A stretch of DNA of 64,000 bases from positions 1 to 64,000 of the forward strand of contig NZ_SMLM01000003.1 in the NCBI RefSeq assembly GCF_004682015.1, given 5' to 3'. Under the pieces are notes generated by a model that did not search any database, was not told the DNA's origin, and saw nothing but the letters and a program-made list of their open reading frames with translations. This document shows positions 26,732-35,595 of this stretch, piece by piece. The translations under genes were made by a program, and so were the position numbers. The first letter of the stretch is position 1; every line of letters starts with the position of its first letter. This DNA is from Ramlibacter henchirensis. Its GTDB lineage: Bacteria > Pseudomonadota > Gammaproteobacteria > Burkholderiales > Burkholderiaceae_C.

Positions 26732-29087
26732 TCCCGCCGTCCTGCGAGCGCCGCCGGAACTGACCGCAGGGCCTGCGGCGTCGGGCCGGGCCTGGCGTCT
26801 GGCGGCATTCGCCTGGCTGTTGTGCGTGCTCCTGATCGCGGCGCACCATTGGCAGTTCTGGCGCGGCGGCCGGCTCGACACCGACGTGCTCGCGTTGTTG
26901 CCCCGGGCCGAGCAATCGCCCGAAGTCGCGCGCGCGAGCGACGTGCTCGCGCAAGGCGCCTCCCGGCAGGTGGTGGTGCTGCTCGGCGCGCCCGACTGGG
27001 CTTCGGCGAAGCAGGCCGCGCAGCAGTGGCGCACAGCCATGGAGGGCAGCGGCGCGCCCATGCAGTCTTCGGCGAGCGCCGGTGAACGGGCGGTGGATGC
27101 GTTGTTCGAGTTCTACGCCCCATCGCGCGACCGCCTCCTCACCCCCGGGCAGCGCAGGCAGCTCGAACAGGATCCCGCGCAAGTCCAACTGGAGCGCGCC
27201 CTGGCGCTGCTGCACCAGCCGGGCGCCGGCGCACGTCTGGCGGACTTCGCGTCGGACCCTCTCGGCCTGTGGCCCCAGTGGCTGCAGGCGCGTTCCGCGC
27301 AAAGCCGCGCGCGGCCTCGCGACGGCGAACTGTGGGTCAGCGGAGAGGGCGTGGAGTGGGTCGTGCTCCGCTACGAGATCACCGGGCAACCGTTTTCCCT
27401 GAGCGGCGAAGCCCGCCTGCAGCCGGCGCTGGACGCGGCGCTGCAGGCCGCCCGGAAGGAAGTGCCGCAGGCGCGCGTGCTCGCCGCCGGGCTGCCCTTG
27501 CATGCCGAGTCGGCCGCGGTTCGCGCCAGCCGCGAGGTCAGCACGATCGGTTGGGGTTCGCTGGCGGCCGTCGTGCTGCTGGTCTGGCTCGCGTTCCGCA
27601 GCTTCTCGCCGATCGCGCTCACGGCCCTGTCGCTCGTGATCGGCGTGGCGGCCGGTGTCTCGGTCACGGCCTGGATGTTCGGCCAGGTCCATCTGCTGAC
27701 GCTCGTGTTCGGCGCCAGCCTCGTCGGCGTCGCGGAAGACTACGGCATCCACTATTTCGCGGCCCGGCAGTCGGAGCCTTCGACGCGACCAAGGACGCTG
27801 ATGCGAAAGCTGCTCCCCGGCCTGGCCCTGGCGCTCGCGACCAGCGTGGTCGCCTACCTGGCCCTCGGACTTGCCCCGTTCCCCGGGCTGCGGCAGATGG
27901 CCGTGTTCTCCGCCGCCGGGCTGACCGCCGCGTTTCTTACGGCGATCTGCTGGTTTCCCTGGCTCGATCGCGCGGTGCCGCGCTCGTCGCGCTTCGCCGA
28001 TTTCGTGCGCGGTTCCCTCGCGCGCTTCCCGCGCTGGCAGGGATCGCGGCGGCAGCACATCGCCACGTGCTTGCTGGCGCTGGCCTGCATCGGGGGAGCG
28101 GTGCAGCTGCGCGCCAGCGACGACCTGCGGCACTGGCAAGGCTCGCCGCCGGAACTGCTGCAGGCGCAGTGGAAGGTGGGCCAGCTCCTCGGCACTCCCA
28201 GCGTCGCCCAGTTCTACATGGTGCGGGGCGCCACCGCGCAGGAGGTGCTGGAACGCGAGGAAGCGCTGAAGGAGCGGCTCGACGGGATCGTGGAGGCGCG
28301 CCTGCTGGCGGGTTACGCGGCGGTTTCCGACTGGCTTCCTTCGCTGCGCAGGCAGGAGCGCGACGCACGGCTCTTGACGCAAGTCGAAACGCAGCTGATC
28401 TCGGGCGTCAACCGGCTGCTCGGTGAGCGGCTCGCGCGGCCCCCTTCCGCATCGCGCCCGCTCACGCCGCAAGAGTGGCTCGCGCATCCCGCGTCGGCGG
28501 CGGGGCGGCCGCTCTGGCTCGGGGAAGTCGAAGGTGCGTACACCACTGTCGTGATGCTGCACGGGCTGCAGGATCCGGCGCTGCTTCCGCGCCTGCAAAG
28601 CCTGACCGACGGGCTCGCCGGAGTGCGCTGGGTGGATCGGTCGGGAGACATCGCGTCCCTGCTCGGGCGCTATCGCTGGGCGATGACGCTGCTGCTGCTG
28701 GCCGGTCATGTCCTGGTGTTCGCCGCGTTGTGGTCGCGTTTCCGCGCCGCAGCGTGGCGCGCGTGGCTGCCCACGGTCCTGGCCAGTGTCGCGGCGGTCG
28801 CGGTCCAGGGCTGGCTGGGTGTTCCCTTCCAGCTCTCCAACATCCTCGCCTTGCTGCTGCTGCTCGGCATCGGTGTGGACTACGGCATCTTCCTGCTCGA
28901 GCACCGCGGCGATGGCGGCGCGTGGCTGGCGGTCGTCCTCGGCGCAGCGAGCACCTGGCTGGCTTTCGGACTGCTGGCCCTTTCGTCGACGCCGGCGCTG
29001 CATGCGTTCGGCCTGACGCTGATGATCGGTGTCGCCGTCGTGTGGGCCGTGTCGCCCGTATTCCGTCGCAGCGAGGCCGTGCAATGA
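26724..29087 (+). CDS. apeM: MMPL/RND-type exporter of the aryl polyene cluster
   Basis: A 787-residue MMPL-family transporter. It has one N-terminal helix, a periplasmic domain, five to six helices (about 265-420), a second periplasmic domain, and a final helix block with LLGIGVDYGIFLLEH. The first block has GVAEDYGIHYF; both match the aspartate-containing proton-relay helix. TTG 26724 is set by a GAGGAGG ribosome site seven bases upstream. Function: moving the lipid-linked pigment out of the inner membrane, with ApeL and ApeN. Confidence 0.9.
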   Translation: MSDPAVLRAPPELTAGPAASGRAWRLAAFAWLLCVLLIAAHHWQFWRGGRLDTDVLALLPRAEQSPEVARASDVLAQGASRQVVVLLGAPDWASAKQAAQQWRTAMEGSGAPMQSSASAGERAVDALFEFYAPSRDRLLTPGQRRQLEQDPAQVQLERALALLHQPGAGARLADFASDPLGLWPQWLQARSAQSRARPRDGELWVSGEGVEWVVLRYEITGQPFSLSGEARLQPALDAALQAARKEVPQARVLAAGLPLHAESAAVRASREVSTIGWGSLAAVVLLVWLAFRSFSPIALTALSLVIGVAAGVSVTAWMFGQVHLLTLVFGASLVGVAEDYGIHYFAARQSEPSTRPRTLMRKLLPGLALALATSVVAYLALGLAPFPGLRQMAVFSAAGLTAAFLTAICWFPWLDRAVPRSSRFADFVRGSLARFPRWQGSRRQHIATCLLALACIGGAVQLRASDDLRHWQGSPPELLQAQWKVGQLLGTPSVAQFYMVRGATAQEVLEREEALKERLDGIVEARLLAGYAAVSDWLPSLRRQERDARLLTQVETQLISGVNRLLGERLARPPSASRPLTPQEWLAHPASAAGRPLWLGEVEGAYTTVVMLHGLQDPALLPRLQSLTDGLAGVRWVDRSGDIASLLGRYRWAMTLLLLAGHVLVFAALWSRFRAAAWRAWLPTVLASVAAVAVQGWLGVPFQLSNILALLLLLGIGVDYGIFLLEHRGDGGAWLAVVLGAASTWLAFGLLALSSTPALHAFGLTLMIGVAVVWAVSPVFRRSEAVQ

Positions 29088-29611
29088 GGTTGCTGCCCGC
29101 CATTTCCGCAATGCTGCTGGCCGGCTGCGCCGTCGCGCCGCCGCAAAGCGACATCATGCTGCGCCTCGCCCCCGGCTCGCTGGGACGCGAGCTCGCATTG
29201 CAGCAGCGCATGACGGTGAGCTCCCATGGCCGCACCGAACAGCTGGACCTCGCCATCGAATCCGACGAGGACTCGGTGCGGCTCGCCGTCATGGATTTCG
29301 GCCAGACCGTGATGCGGCTCGAATGGGACGGGCAGGCGCTGAAGGAGAGCCGTGCCACCGGCTGGCCCGCCTTCATCACGCCGGAACGTGTCCTGAGCGA
29401 CCTGCAGCTGGTGCACTGGCCCCTGGAGTCGATCCGGCCCGGCCTGCCCACGGGCTGGTCGGTGGACGACGAGGCCGGCACGAGGGTGGTGCGCGCGCGC
29501 GGGGAGGTGGCGATCCGCATCCGTCATTCCGGCACCGACAACGCCGAACTGGAGCACCTCGCGGCGAAATACCGCGTCCGCCTCGAGCCCTGGCCCAGGA
29601 GCGCGCCATGA
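29084..29611 (+). CDS. apeN: DUF3261 outer-membrane lipoprotein of the aryl polyene cluster
   Basis: 175 residues with a lipoprotein signal ending in LLAGC. The body has DUF3261/LolB-like beta-strand pattern. LolB-type receptors insert lipids in the outer membrane, so ApeN probably receives pigment from ApeL. ATGA overlap with the exporter and ATGA overlap with the ketosynthase. Confidence 0.85.
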   Translation: MRLLPAISAMLLAGCAVAPPQSDIMLRLAPGSLGRELALQQRMTVSSHGRTEQLDLAIESDEDSVRLAVMDFGQTVMRLEWDGQALKESRATGWPAFITPERVLSDLQLVHWPLESIRPGLPTGWSVDDEAGTRVVRARGEVAIRIRHSGTDNAELEHLAAKYRVRLEPWPRSAP

Positions 29612-30786
29612 GCCCCGTGTACCTGCAAGCGCCGGCCTGGCTGAGTGCGCTGGGCCGCGGCACCGACGCACGCGAGGCGATGTTCGGTCTGCGTTCCGCC
29701 GGCATGGCCGTGACCGAGCGCTACACGCCGGGCAGGCCGCTTCACCTCGGCTGCGTGACCGAGCCGCTGCCGTCGCTGGAGTCGCAGCCGGTGGCCTTTC
29801 GCAGCCGCACGAATGCATTGCTGGCCGCGGTCGTGCCCGACCTGCAGCCGATGCTCGAGACGGCCCTGTCGCAACACGGGCCCGACCGCATTGCGGTGGT
29901 CCTGGGCGTCAGCGCGGCCGGGCTGCAGGAAGGCGTCGCCGCCGCACGCCAGTTCCGCGCGCAAGGCTCGTGGCCGGCCGGCTACGACTACGCGCAGCAG
30001 GAGATGGGCAACGCGGCGGCCTTCCTGAAGCGCGCGCTCGGGCTGCGTGGCCCGGCGTACACGGTCTCGACCGCTTGCTCCTCCAGTGCCAAGGCGCTCG
30101 CATCGGCGGCCCGGCTGCTGCACGCCGGCATCGCCGATGCGGTCGTGGCCGGTGGCGTCGATGCGCTCAGCGGCTTCACGATCGGCGGCTTCAGCGCGCT
30201 GGAATCCGTGAGCGCGCAGCGCTGCAACCCGCTCTCCGCCCATCGCAGCGGCATCAACATCGGCGAGGGCGCTGCCCTCTTCGTCGTCAGCCGCGAACCC
30301 TCGGCGGTCCGGCTCGCGGGCTGGGGCGAGAGTTCGGATGCGCACCACATGTCCGCGCCCGAGCCCGGCGGCCGCGGCGCGCTTGCCGCGATGGAGCAGG
30401 CGCTCGCGAGGGCGGGCATTCCGGCCGGCGCGATCGACTACGTGAACCTGCACGGCACGGCCACGCGGCAGAACGACGCGATGGAAGCCCTCGCGGTCGC
30501 ACGGTTGCTGGGCCACGAGGTGCCGGTCAGTTCGACCAAGCCGCTGACGGGACATGCGCTCGCCGCGGCCGGCGCCATCGAGGCGGCGATCGCCTGGCAC
30601 ACGCTGGCCGCCAATCCATCCGGGCGCCTGCCGCCGCACCTGTGGGACGGTGTGCGCGATCCGGAGCTGGCGCGGGTGCGTGTGGTCGCAGCCGGTGAAT
30701 CGCTCGGGCGGTCCCCGCGCCATGTCCTGAGCAACTCCTTTGCCTTCGGCGGCAGCAATGCCTGCCTGGTCTTCTCGGGTGAGTGA
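29608..30786 (+). CDS. apeO: Aryl polyene ketosynthase (elongation)
   Basis: A 392-residue ketosynthase with active-site cysteine C157 in STACSSSAKA, histidines in NLHGTATRQND and KPLTGHALAAAG, and the C-terminal NSFAFGGSNA. It is the catalytic partner of the Cys-less ApeC and performs iterative condensations with malonyl-ACP. Followed by one base before the dehydratase ATG. Confidence 0.92.
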   Translation: MSPVYLQAPAWLSALGRGTDAREAMFGLRSAGMAVTERYTPGRPLHLGCVTEPLPSLESQPVAFRSRTNALLAAVVPDLQPMLETALSQHGPDRIAVVLGVSAAGLQEGVAAARQFRAQGSWPAGYDYAQQEMGNAAAFLKRALGLRGPAYTVSTACSSSAKALASAARLLHAGIADAVVAGGVDALSGFTIGGFSALESVSAQRCNPLSAHRSGINIGEGAALFVVSREPSAVRLAGWGESSDAHHMSAPEPGGRGALAAMEQALARAGIPAGAIDYVNLHGTATRQNDAMEALAVARLLGHEVPVSSTKPLTGHALAAAGAIEAAIAWHTLAANPSGRLPPHLWDGVRDPELARVRVVAAGESLGRSPRHVLSNSFAFGGSNACLVFSGE

Positions 30787-30787
30787 T

Positions 30788-31237
30788 ATGGAACAACGAG
30801 TGGAGAGCTGGATCCCGCACCGCGGTGCGATGTGCCTGCTGGACCGCGTGCTGGAAGTCGGCGCGGAGATGGCCGTCGCCGAGGTCGAGGTTCCTTTCGA
30901 TGGCCTGTTCGTGAGCGATGGACAGGTCCCCGCGTGGGTCGGCATCGAATACATGGCGCAGACCGTATCGGCCTGGGCCGGCGGACGCGCACGCGGCAGC
31001 GGCGAAGCGCCGCGCCCTGGACTGCTGCTGGGCACGCGCCGCTACGAGGTCGACTGCGACGGTTTTCCCAGCGGAGCGCGGCTTCGCATCGAAGCGCGCT
31101 GCGAATTGATCGGCGGCAACGGGCTGGGCCAGTTCGACTGCCGCATCGAGATGGACGGCAGGCAGGTCGCGACGGCGAAGCTCACCGTGCTCGATCCACC
31201 CAAGGACGCCAACCCGCTGGCGAGGAACGAGGCATGA
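30788..31237 (+). CDS. apeP: Aryl polyene 3-hydroxyacyl-ACP dehydratase
   Basis: 149-residue hot-dog fold protein. It has IPHRGAMCLLDRV (histidine) and PAWVGIEYMAQTVSAWAG (glutamate), i.e. both residues expected of an active FabA/FabZ-like site. In the characterised system ApeP forms a heterodimer with ApeI. Here ApeI is the C-terminal domain of the fused ligase, whose acid position is His, so ApeP may supply the active site. Confidence 0.88.
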   Translation: MEQRVESWIPHRGAMCLLDRVLEVGAEMAVAEVEVPFDGLFVSDGQVPAWVGIEYMAQTVSAWAGGRARGSGEAPRPGLLLGTRRYEVDCDGFPSGARLRIEARCELIGGNGLGQFDCRIEMDGRQVATAKLTVLDPPKDANPLARNEA

Positions 31238-31962
31238 GCGCGACCACCGTGCTGGTCACCGGCTCCAGCAGCGGCATCGGCGAGGCCATCGCGCTGCGGC
31301 TGGCGGCGGCCGGCCATGACATCGTGGTGCATTGCCGCTCGAGCCGCTCGAAGGCCGACGCCGTCGCAGACCGCATCCGGGCGCTCGGGCGTGCAGCCCG
31401 CGTGCTGCAATTCGATGTCGCCGATCGCGCCGCGTGCGCCGAGACGCTGGAGGCCGACATCGCCGCCCACGGCGCCTACTACGGCGTGGTCTGCAACGCA
31501 GGCATCACTCGCGATGCGGCGTTCCCGGCGATGTCGGGCGACGATTGGGATGCGGTCGTGCACACGAACCTCGACGCCTTCTACAACGTGCTGCATCCGG
31601 TCACGATGCCCATGGTCCAGCGGCGCAAGCCGGGCCGCATCGTGACGATCGCCTCGGTGTCGGGCCTGGTGGGCAATCGCGGGCAGGCCAACTACAGCGC
31701 CGCGAAGGCCGGGCTGATCGGCGCGACCAAGGCGCTGGCGATCGAGCTGGCCAAGCGCGCCATCACGGTCAACTGCGTCGCGCCCGGCCTGATCGACACG
31801 GAGATGCTGCCGGCCGAAGTGCGGGAGCAGGCCATCGAGGTGGTGCCGATGCGGCGCGTGGGCACCGCAGGTGAAGTAGCGGGTGCGGTGGCTTTTCTCA
31901 TGAGCGACGAGGCGGCGTACATCACGCGCCAGGTGATATCGGTCAACGGGGGAATGGTGTGA
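31234..31962 (+). CDS. apeQ: Aryl polyene 3-ketoacyl-ACP reductase
   Basis: A FabG-like short-chain dehydrogenase of 242 residues. The NADPH-binding TGSSSGIG (10-16), NAG, S141, Y154 and K158 (YSAAK) are intact. It reduces the ketone formed in every elongation round. Four-base overlaps with both neighbours. Confidence 0.93.
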   Translation: MSATTVLVTGSSSGIGEAIALRLAAAGHDIVVHCRSSRSKADAVADRIRALGRAARVLQFDVADRAACAETLEADIAAHGAYYGVVCNAGITRDAAFPAMSGDDWDAVVHTNLDAFYNVLHPVTMPMVQRRKPGRIVTIASVSGLVGNRGQANYSAAKAGLIGATKALAIELAKRAITVNCVAPGLIDTEMLPAEVREQAIEVVPMRRVGTAGEVAGAVAFLMSDEAAYITRQVISVNGGMV

Positions 31963-33185
31963 AGCGTGTCGTCATCACGGGTGTGGGCGCGTTCAGCCCG
32001 CTGGGCCATGACTGGCCCACGGTGCGCGAGAGCTTGCGCGCGATGCGCAATGCGGTGCGCCGCATGGACGAGTGGGACGTGTACGACGGCCTGAACACGC
32101 GGCTGGGCGCGCCGGCCAAACCCTTCGAACTGCCGGACCACTACAACCGCAAGGCCACGCGCAGCATGGGCCGCGTCGCCCTGATGGCGACGCGCGCGAG
32201 CGAGCTTGCATTGGCCGATGCCGGGCTGCTGGGCGACCCGCTGGTGGCCGGCGGAAAGATGGGCATTTCCTACGGCTCCTCGGTGGGGTCGCCGCCGGCC
32301 ATCGCGGACTTCGGCCGCATGATCATCGCGAAGGCGACCGAAGGCATCACGGCCAACACGTACATCAAGATGATGTCGCACACGGCCGCCGTCAACATCG
32401 GCGTGTTCCTGGGCATCACCGGCCGCATCGTCACCACATCGAGCGCCTGCGCGGCCGGCAGCCAGGGCATCGGCTACGCGTTCGAGGCGATCCAGAGCGG
32501 CCGGCAGGTCGCGATGCTCGCGGGCGGCGCCGAGGAACTCGATGCGATCGACGCGGCCGTGTTCGACACGCTGTTCGCCACCAGCGTGAAGAACGACCAG
32601 CCGCAACTCACGCCGCGGCCTTTCGACGCCGCCCGCGACGGGCTGGTGCTGGGCGAGGGCGCCTGCACGCTGGTGCTGGAAGAGATGGAGCACGCCAGGG
32701 CGCGCGGCGCCCGCATCCTGGCCGAGGTCGCCGGCTATGGCACCAACAGCGACGGCGCGCACGTGACGCAGCCGCAGTCGGCCACCATGGCGGGTGCGAT
32801 GAGATTGGCGCTCGAAAGCGCGGGGATCCCGGCCGCGGAGATCGGCTACGTGAATGCGCATGGCACCGCGACCGACCACGGGGACATCGCCGAGAGCGTG
32901 GCGACGCATGCAGTGCTGGGTGATCGCGTACCCATCAGCTCGCTCAAGAGCTACATGGGGCACACGCTCGGCGCCTGCGGCGCGCTCGAGGCCTGGATGT
33001 CCATCGAGATGATGCGGGAGGACTGGTTCGCGCCGAACCTGAACCTGGAAAACGTGGGCCCGGGCTGCGCGGAGCTGGACTACATCCGCGGCGGCCTGCG
33101 CAAGCTGCAGACCGAGTGGGTGATGAGCAACAACTTCGCCTTCGGCGGGATCAACACCTCACTGGTGCTTCGGCGCTGGCCGTGA
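31959..33185 (+). CDS. apeR: Aryl polyene ketosynthase 2 (FabF-like)
   Basis: A FabF-type KS of 408 residues with C164 in SSACAAGSQG, NAHGTATDHGD and LKSYMGHTLGACG, ending SNNFAFGGINTS. In the characterised system ApeR acts as a homodimer, probably in priming or an early condensation. GTG start 31959. Confidence 0.92.
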   Translation: MKRVVITGVGAFSPLGHDWPTVRESLRAMRNAVRRMDEWDVYDGLNTRLGAPAKPFELPDHYNRKATRSMGRVALMATRASELALADAGLLGDPLVAGGKMGISYGSSVGSPPAIADFGRMIIAKATEGITANTYIKMMSHTAAVNIGVFLGITGRIVTTSSACAAGSQGIGYAFEAIQSGRQVAMLAGGAEELDAIDAAVFDTLFATSVKNDQPQLTPRPFDAARDGLVLGEGACTLVLEEMEHARARGARILAEVAGYGTNSDGAHVTQPQSATMAGAMRLALESAGIPAAEIGYVNAHGTATDHGDIAESVATHAVLGDRVPISSLKSYMGHTLGACGALEAWMSIEMMREDWFAPNLNLENVGPGCAELDYIRGGLRKLQTEWVMSNNFAFGGINTSLVLRRWP

Positions 33186-33850
33186 TGGCGGGAGCTATCC
33201 ATCTCGCCTGCGGCCGGGTCGATGCGCTGCTGCGGGAGGCGCGCGAGCCTACGAAGTGGCTGTCCGCCGGGGAGTTGCAGCGCCTCGGGTCCATGCGATC
33301 GTCCAGGCGCCGCGGGCAGTTCGTGGCCGCGAGGTGGCAGGCGCGTCGGCTGCTCGCTTCCGTGTTCGGTGGCAGCCCCGCCGACTGGCCGCTGGACGCC
33401 GCGCCCGACTCACCGCCGACGTTGCCGGCCCGCAGCGACCTTCATCTGTCCATCAGCCACAGCGCGGATTGGACGGCCTGCGCCGTCAGCTTCGAGGCCG
33501 TGGGACTGGACATCGAAACGCCTCGGCCGGATCGCGACATCGAGGGACTCGCGCAGGTCTGCTGCACACCCGGGGAGGTGGCGTTGATGCAGGCCGCCCC
33601 GGACGGGGAGGCGTTCTTCTATTCGCTGTGGACCGCCAAGGAAGCCTGGCTCAAGCGCCGCCGCGAGTGGATGGCGCCGAGCCGCTTGCGGCAGCTGGAA
33701 CTGAGGCCGGGCGGATTCGACGCGAGGACCTGGTCGGCCCCGGGTTGGTCGCTGGCCCTGTGCGGCTCGGGCAAAGTCCGCTGGTCGAGCGATGAACCGA
33801 CGTCAAGGCGCTGCTGGGAAATGCGCGACGAGGCAGCGTCGCCGGCTTGA
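33185..33850 (+). CDS. 4'-phosphopantetheinyl transferase
   Basis: A Sfp/Gsp-type transferase of 221 residues: magnesium motif VGLDIETPRPDRD and FYSLWTAKEAWLKR. It would activate the two ACPs of this cluster. ATG 33185 shares one base with the apeR stop; GTG 33182 is an alternative. Last gene of the plus-strand operon, 13 bases from the convergent methyltransferase stop. Confidence 0.9.
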   Translation: MAGAIHLACGRVDALLREAREPTKWLSAGELQRLGSMRSSRRRGQFVAARWQARRLLASVFGGSPADWPLDAAPDSPPTLPARSDLHLSISHSADWTACAVSFEAVGLDIETPRPDRDIEGLAQVCCTPGEVALMQAAPDGEAFFYSLWTAKEAWLKRRREWMAPSRLRQLELRPGGFDARTWSAPGWSLALCGSGKVRWSSDEPTSRRCWEMRDEAASPA

Positions 33851-33863
33851 GGCGAGCCGCGGA

Positions 33864-34571
33864 TCAGGCGGCCGGCTTGATCGCCACCAGGTTCAGCAGC
33901 GTTTCTTCCCGTTGCGCACGGGGCCGGATGCCGAACCACCGCTCCAGGATGCCGAGGTCGGACCGGCTCCACCACAGGTACGGATAGGAGATCGAGCTTT
34001 CCGGCACCCTGAAGCCGGCCCTGCGCAGCATGTCGATGTACTCCGGTGCGCTGCGCTGCACGTCCATCGGATGCCGGAACAGCGCTCGGATGATCCAGGA
34101 ATGGATGTAGCGGCGCGTGGACTCCGCGAACAGCAGGATGCCGCCCGGCTTGAGCACCCGGAAGAACTCCGCGAGGGCCGCCTCCTGCTCGACGAGGTGG
34201 TGGAAGGTCTGGTGGCAGAACAGCAGGTCGGCCGACGAATCCTGCAGCGGCATCAGCGTGCTGGAAGCTTCCAGCAACCTCACCGGAACGCCTGCGCGCG
34301 CGGCCTCGTCGCGCGCGGCTGCGAGCATCTCCGGATCGATGTCGACGCCCACCAGGTCACGAGGCGAAAACCGCTGCGCGAGCTTGGGCAGCGAATAGCC
34401 GGAGCCGCAGCCCACGTCGACCACGACGGGGTAAGCCGGTTGCCGGTCCGGGATCAGGCGGACCAGGTCGGCGACGGCGCGCTCGAGCACATGGACCCGC
34501 CAGGTTTCGGTCTTCAGGAACCACTTGCCGAATGCGGTTTCGGGAACGTGGAGCGCCGTGGAGTGATGCAT
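33864..34571 (-). CDS. SAM-dependent class I methyltransferase linked to the aryl polyene cluster
   Basis: 235 residues. Motif I VVDVGCGSGYSLP, motif post-I GVDIDPEML, and FCHQTFHHL are clear. Methylation of the aryl head (O- or C-methyl) is known in aryl polyenes and methyltransferases occur in those clusters, so this is the likely tailoring enzyme. ATG 34571 is chosen because the similarity begins there (HHSTALHVPETAFGKWF); the same frame runs upstream into the neighbouring gene, which I read as chance. Convergent with the main operon, so separately regulated. Confidence 0.85.
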   Translation of the reverse strand: MHHSTALHVPETAFGKWFLKTETWRVHVLERAVADLVRLIPDRQPAYPVVVDVGCGSGYSLPKLAQRFSPRDLVGVDIDPEMLAAARDEAARAGVPVRLLEASSTLMPLQDSSADLLFCHQTFHHLVEQEAALAEFFRVLKPGGILLFAESTRRYIHSWIIRALFRHPMDVQRSAPEYIDMLRRAGFRVPESSISYPYLWWSRSDLGILERWFGIRPRAQREETLLNLVAIKPAA

Positions 34572-34618
34572 CTTCCAGGCCGCCGGGAGGGCCGGCGGGT
34601 ACTTCCTTTGCGAAGGGT

Positions 34619-35045
34619 TCAGGCGGCCTTCGCCAGTTCCGTCCGGATGGCCTGGATGAACTCGTTCACCCACTGGTTGTAGAAGGGATGGATCACGCCG
34701 GCGCCGGTGGATGCCGGGGGCGTACTTCATGTTGATGCTGTCCTTGTACGCCACCGAGAACTGCGACGCGGTGTAGCGGATGTCGGTGACCACGGTGTGC
34801 GTGCGCACCTGGTAGGTGGCCACCAGGTGGCCGGGGACCTGTTCGGCGATGACCCATTTGCGACCGGTGGCGGATGCGGCCGCGACGATGGCCTTCTTCA
34901 CGTCGTCGGCCGTCGCGCTGCGGCCCGAGGGCGCCTGGACCAGGACGTTTTCGTGGTTGACGATCGGCACCGGGGCGCGTTGCGCGCCGGCTTGGGCGGC
35001 GGCGAAGGCGAGCACCGCGGCGAGGAGCAGGTGGGATGGCTTCAT
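34619..35045 (-). pseudogene. Small secreted protein with a one-base frameshift
   Basis: From ATG 35045 there is a signal peptide (KPSHLLLAAVLAFAAAQAGA) and a frame up to SINMKYAP. At the run of five C residues (minus strand; G at 34716-34720) the frame is lost. Removing one C restores a coherent end (ASTGAGVIHPFYNQWVNEF, then QAIRTELAKAA and stop at 34619), giving about 140 residues. The downstream sequence is clearly coding in the shifted frame, so this is a recent mutation, phase variation or sequencing error. Function unknown; about 110 conserved-looking residues with no motif I recognise. Confidence 0.72.
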
Positions 35046-35217
35046 GTTTTCCTCCAGTGCTTGTTTCGTACTAAAAATTGAACCGGAGGCTCCAGCGCCG
35101 GCCGAACTGCCCGGCAGTGTAGCAATGGATGAGCTGGCGCAAGGGGTTGGCGGATTACCGCCCGCAGGCGGCGTCCCGCCTGGCCGGGCCGCCGTTCTGA
35201 GGAACGAGCGGAAAAGC

Positions 35218-35243
35218 AAAGCCGCCCCGAGGGGCGGCTTTTT
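35218..35243. terminator. Bidirectional terminator
   Basis: AAGCCGCCC-CGAG-GGGCGGCTT with TTTTTCTT on the plus side and TTTGCTTTT on the minus side. It most likely ends the minus-strand small gene at 35265-35462; no plus-strand gene ends here. The rest of 35046-35264 has nothing else I recognise. Confidence 0.75.
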
Positions 35244-35264
35244 CTTGCGCGTCGCGCGGCGGGA

Positions 35265-35462
35265 TCAGGCCTTGCGCGTTCCGTTCGGCAGCGCCAGCGG
35301 CGCTTGCTTGAGCGGCTGGCTCACCGCCACGGTTCCACTCACCCCCTGGCTGCTTGCGCGCCCGGCGATGCTGGGCGGAAGCTGCAGGCCGTAGGAGGCG
35401 GCCGTGACCGCGAGGATCACCGGCACACGCTGGAGCATGGAGCTGGTTTTACGTTCTTGCAT
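35265..35462 (-). CDS. Small hypothetical secreted or membrane protein
   Basis: A 65-residue frame from ATG 35462, with a near-perfect GAGGAG ribosome site six bases upstream and a terminator right behind its stop. It has a basic N terminus and one hydrophobic stretch (LQRVPVILAVTAASYGLQL), then a polar, Pro/Ser-rich tail ending PNGTRKA. No family recognised. The good expression signals argue for a real small protein. It is not part of the neighbouring operons by spacing. Confidence 0.6.
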   Translation of the reverse strand: MQERKTSSMLQRVPVILAVTAASYGLQLPPSIAGRASSQGVSGTVAVSQPLKQAPLALPNGTRKA

Positions 35463-35595
35463 TCGCACTCCTCTAATGCTGCGAAGCCTGCGAGTATCAC
35501 CCGCCCTCGTGTCGGTCTCGTGACGAATTGCTGCGTTGGACAGCAGCTCGCGACCGATGCCCACGCCGATGTCGGAGGGGTCCGACAGGGCGCGC

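Noticed and set aside
33864..35219. Single 451-residue protein joining a secreted N terminus to a methyltransferase
   Set aside because: The junction arises from the one-base frameshift at 34716-34720. The secreted protein has its own coherent end in the other frame, and methyltransferase similarity starts only at 34571.
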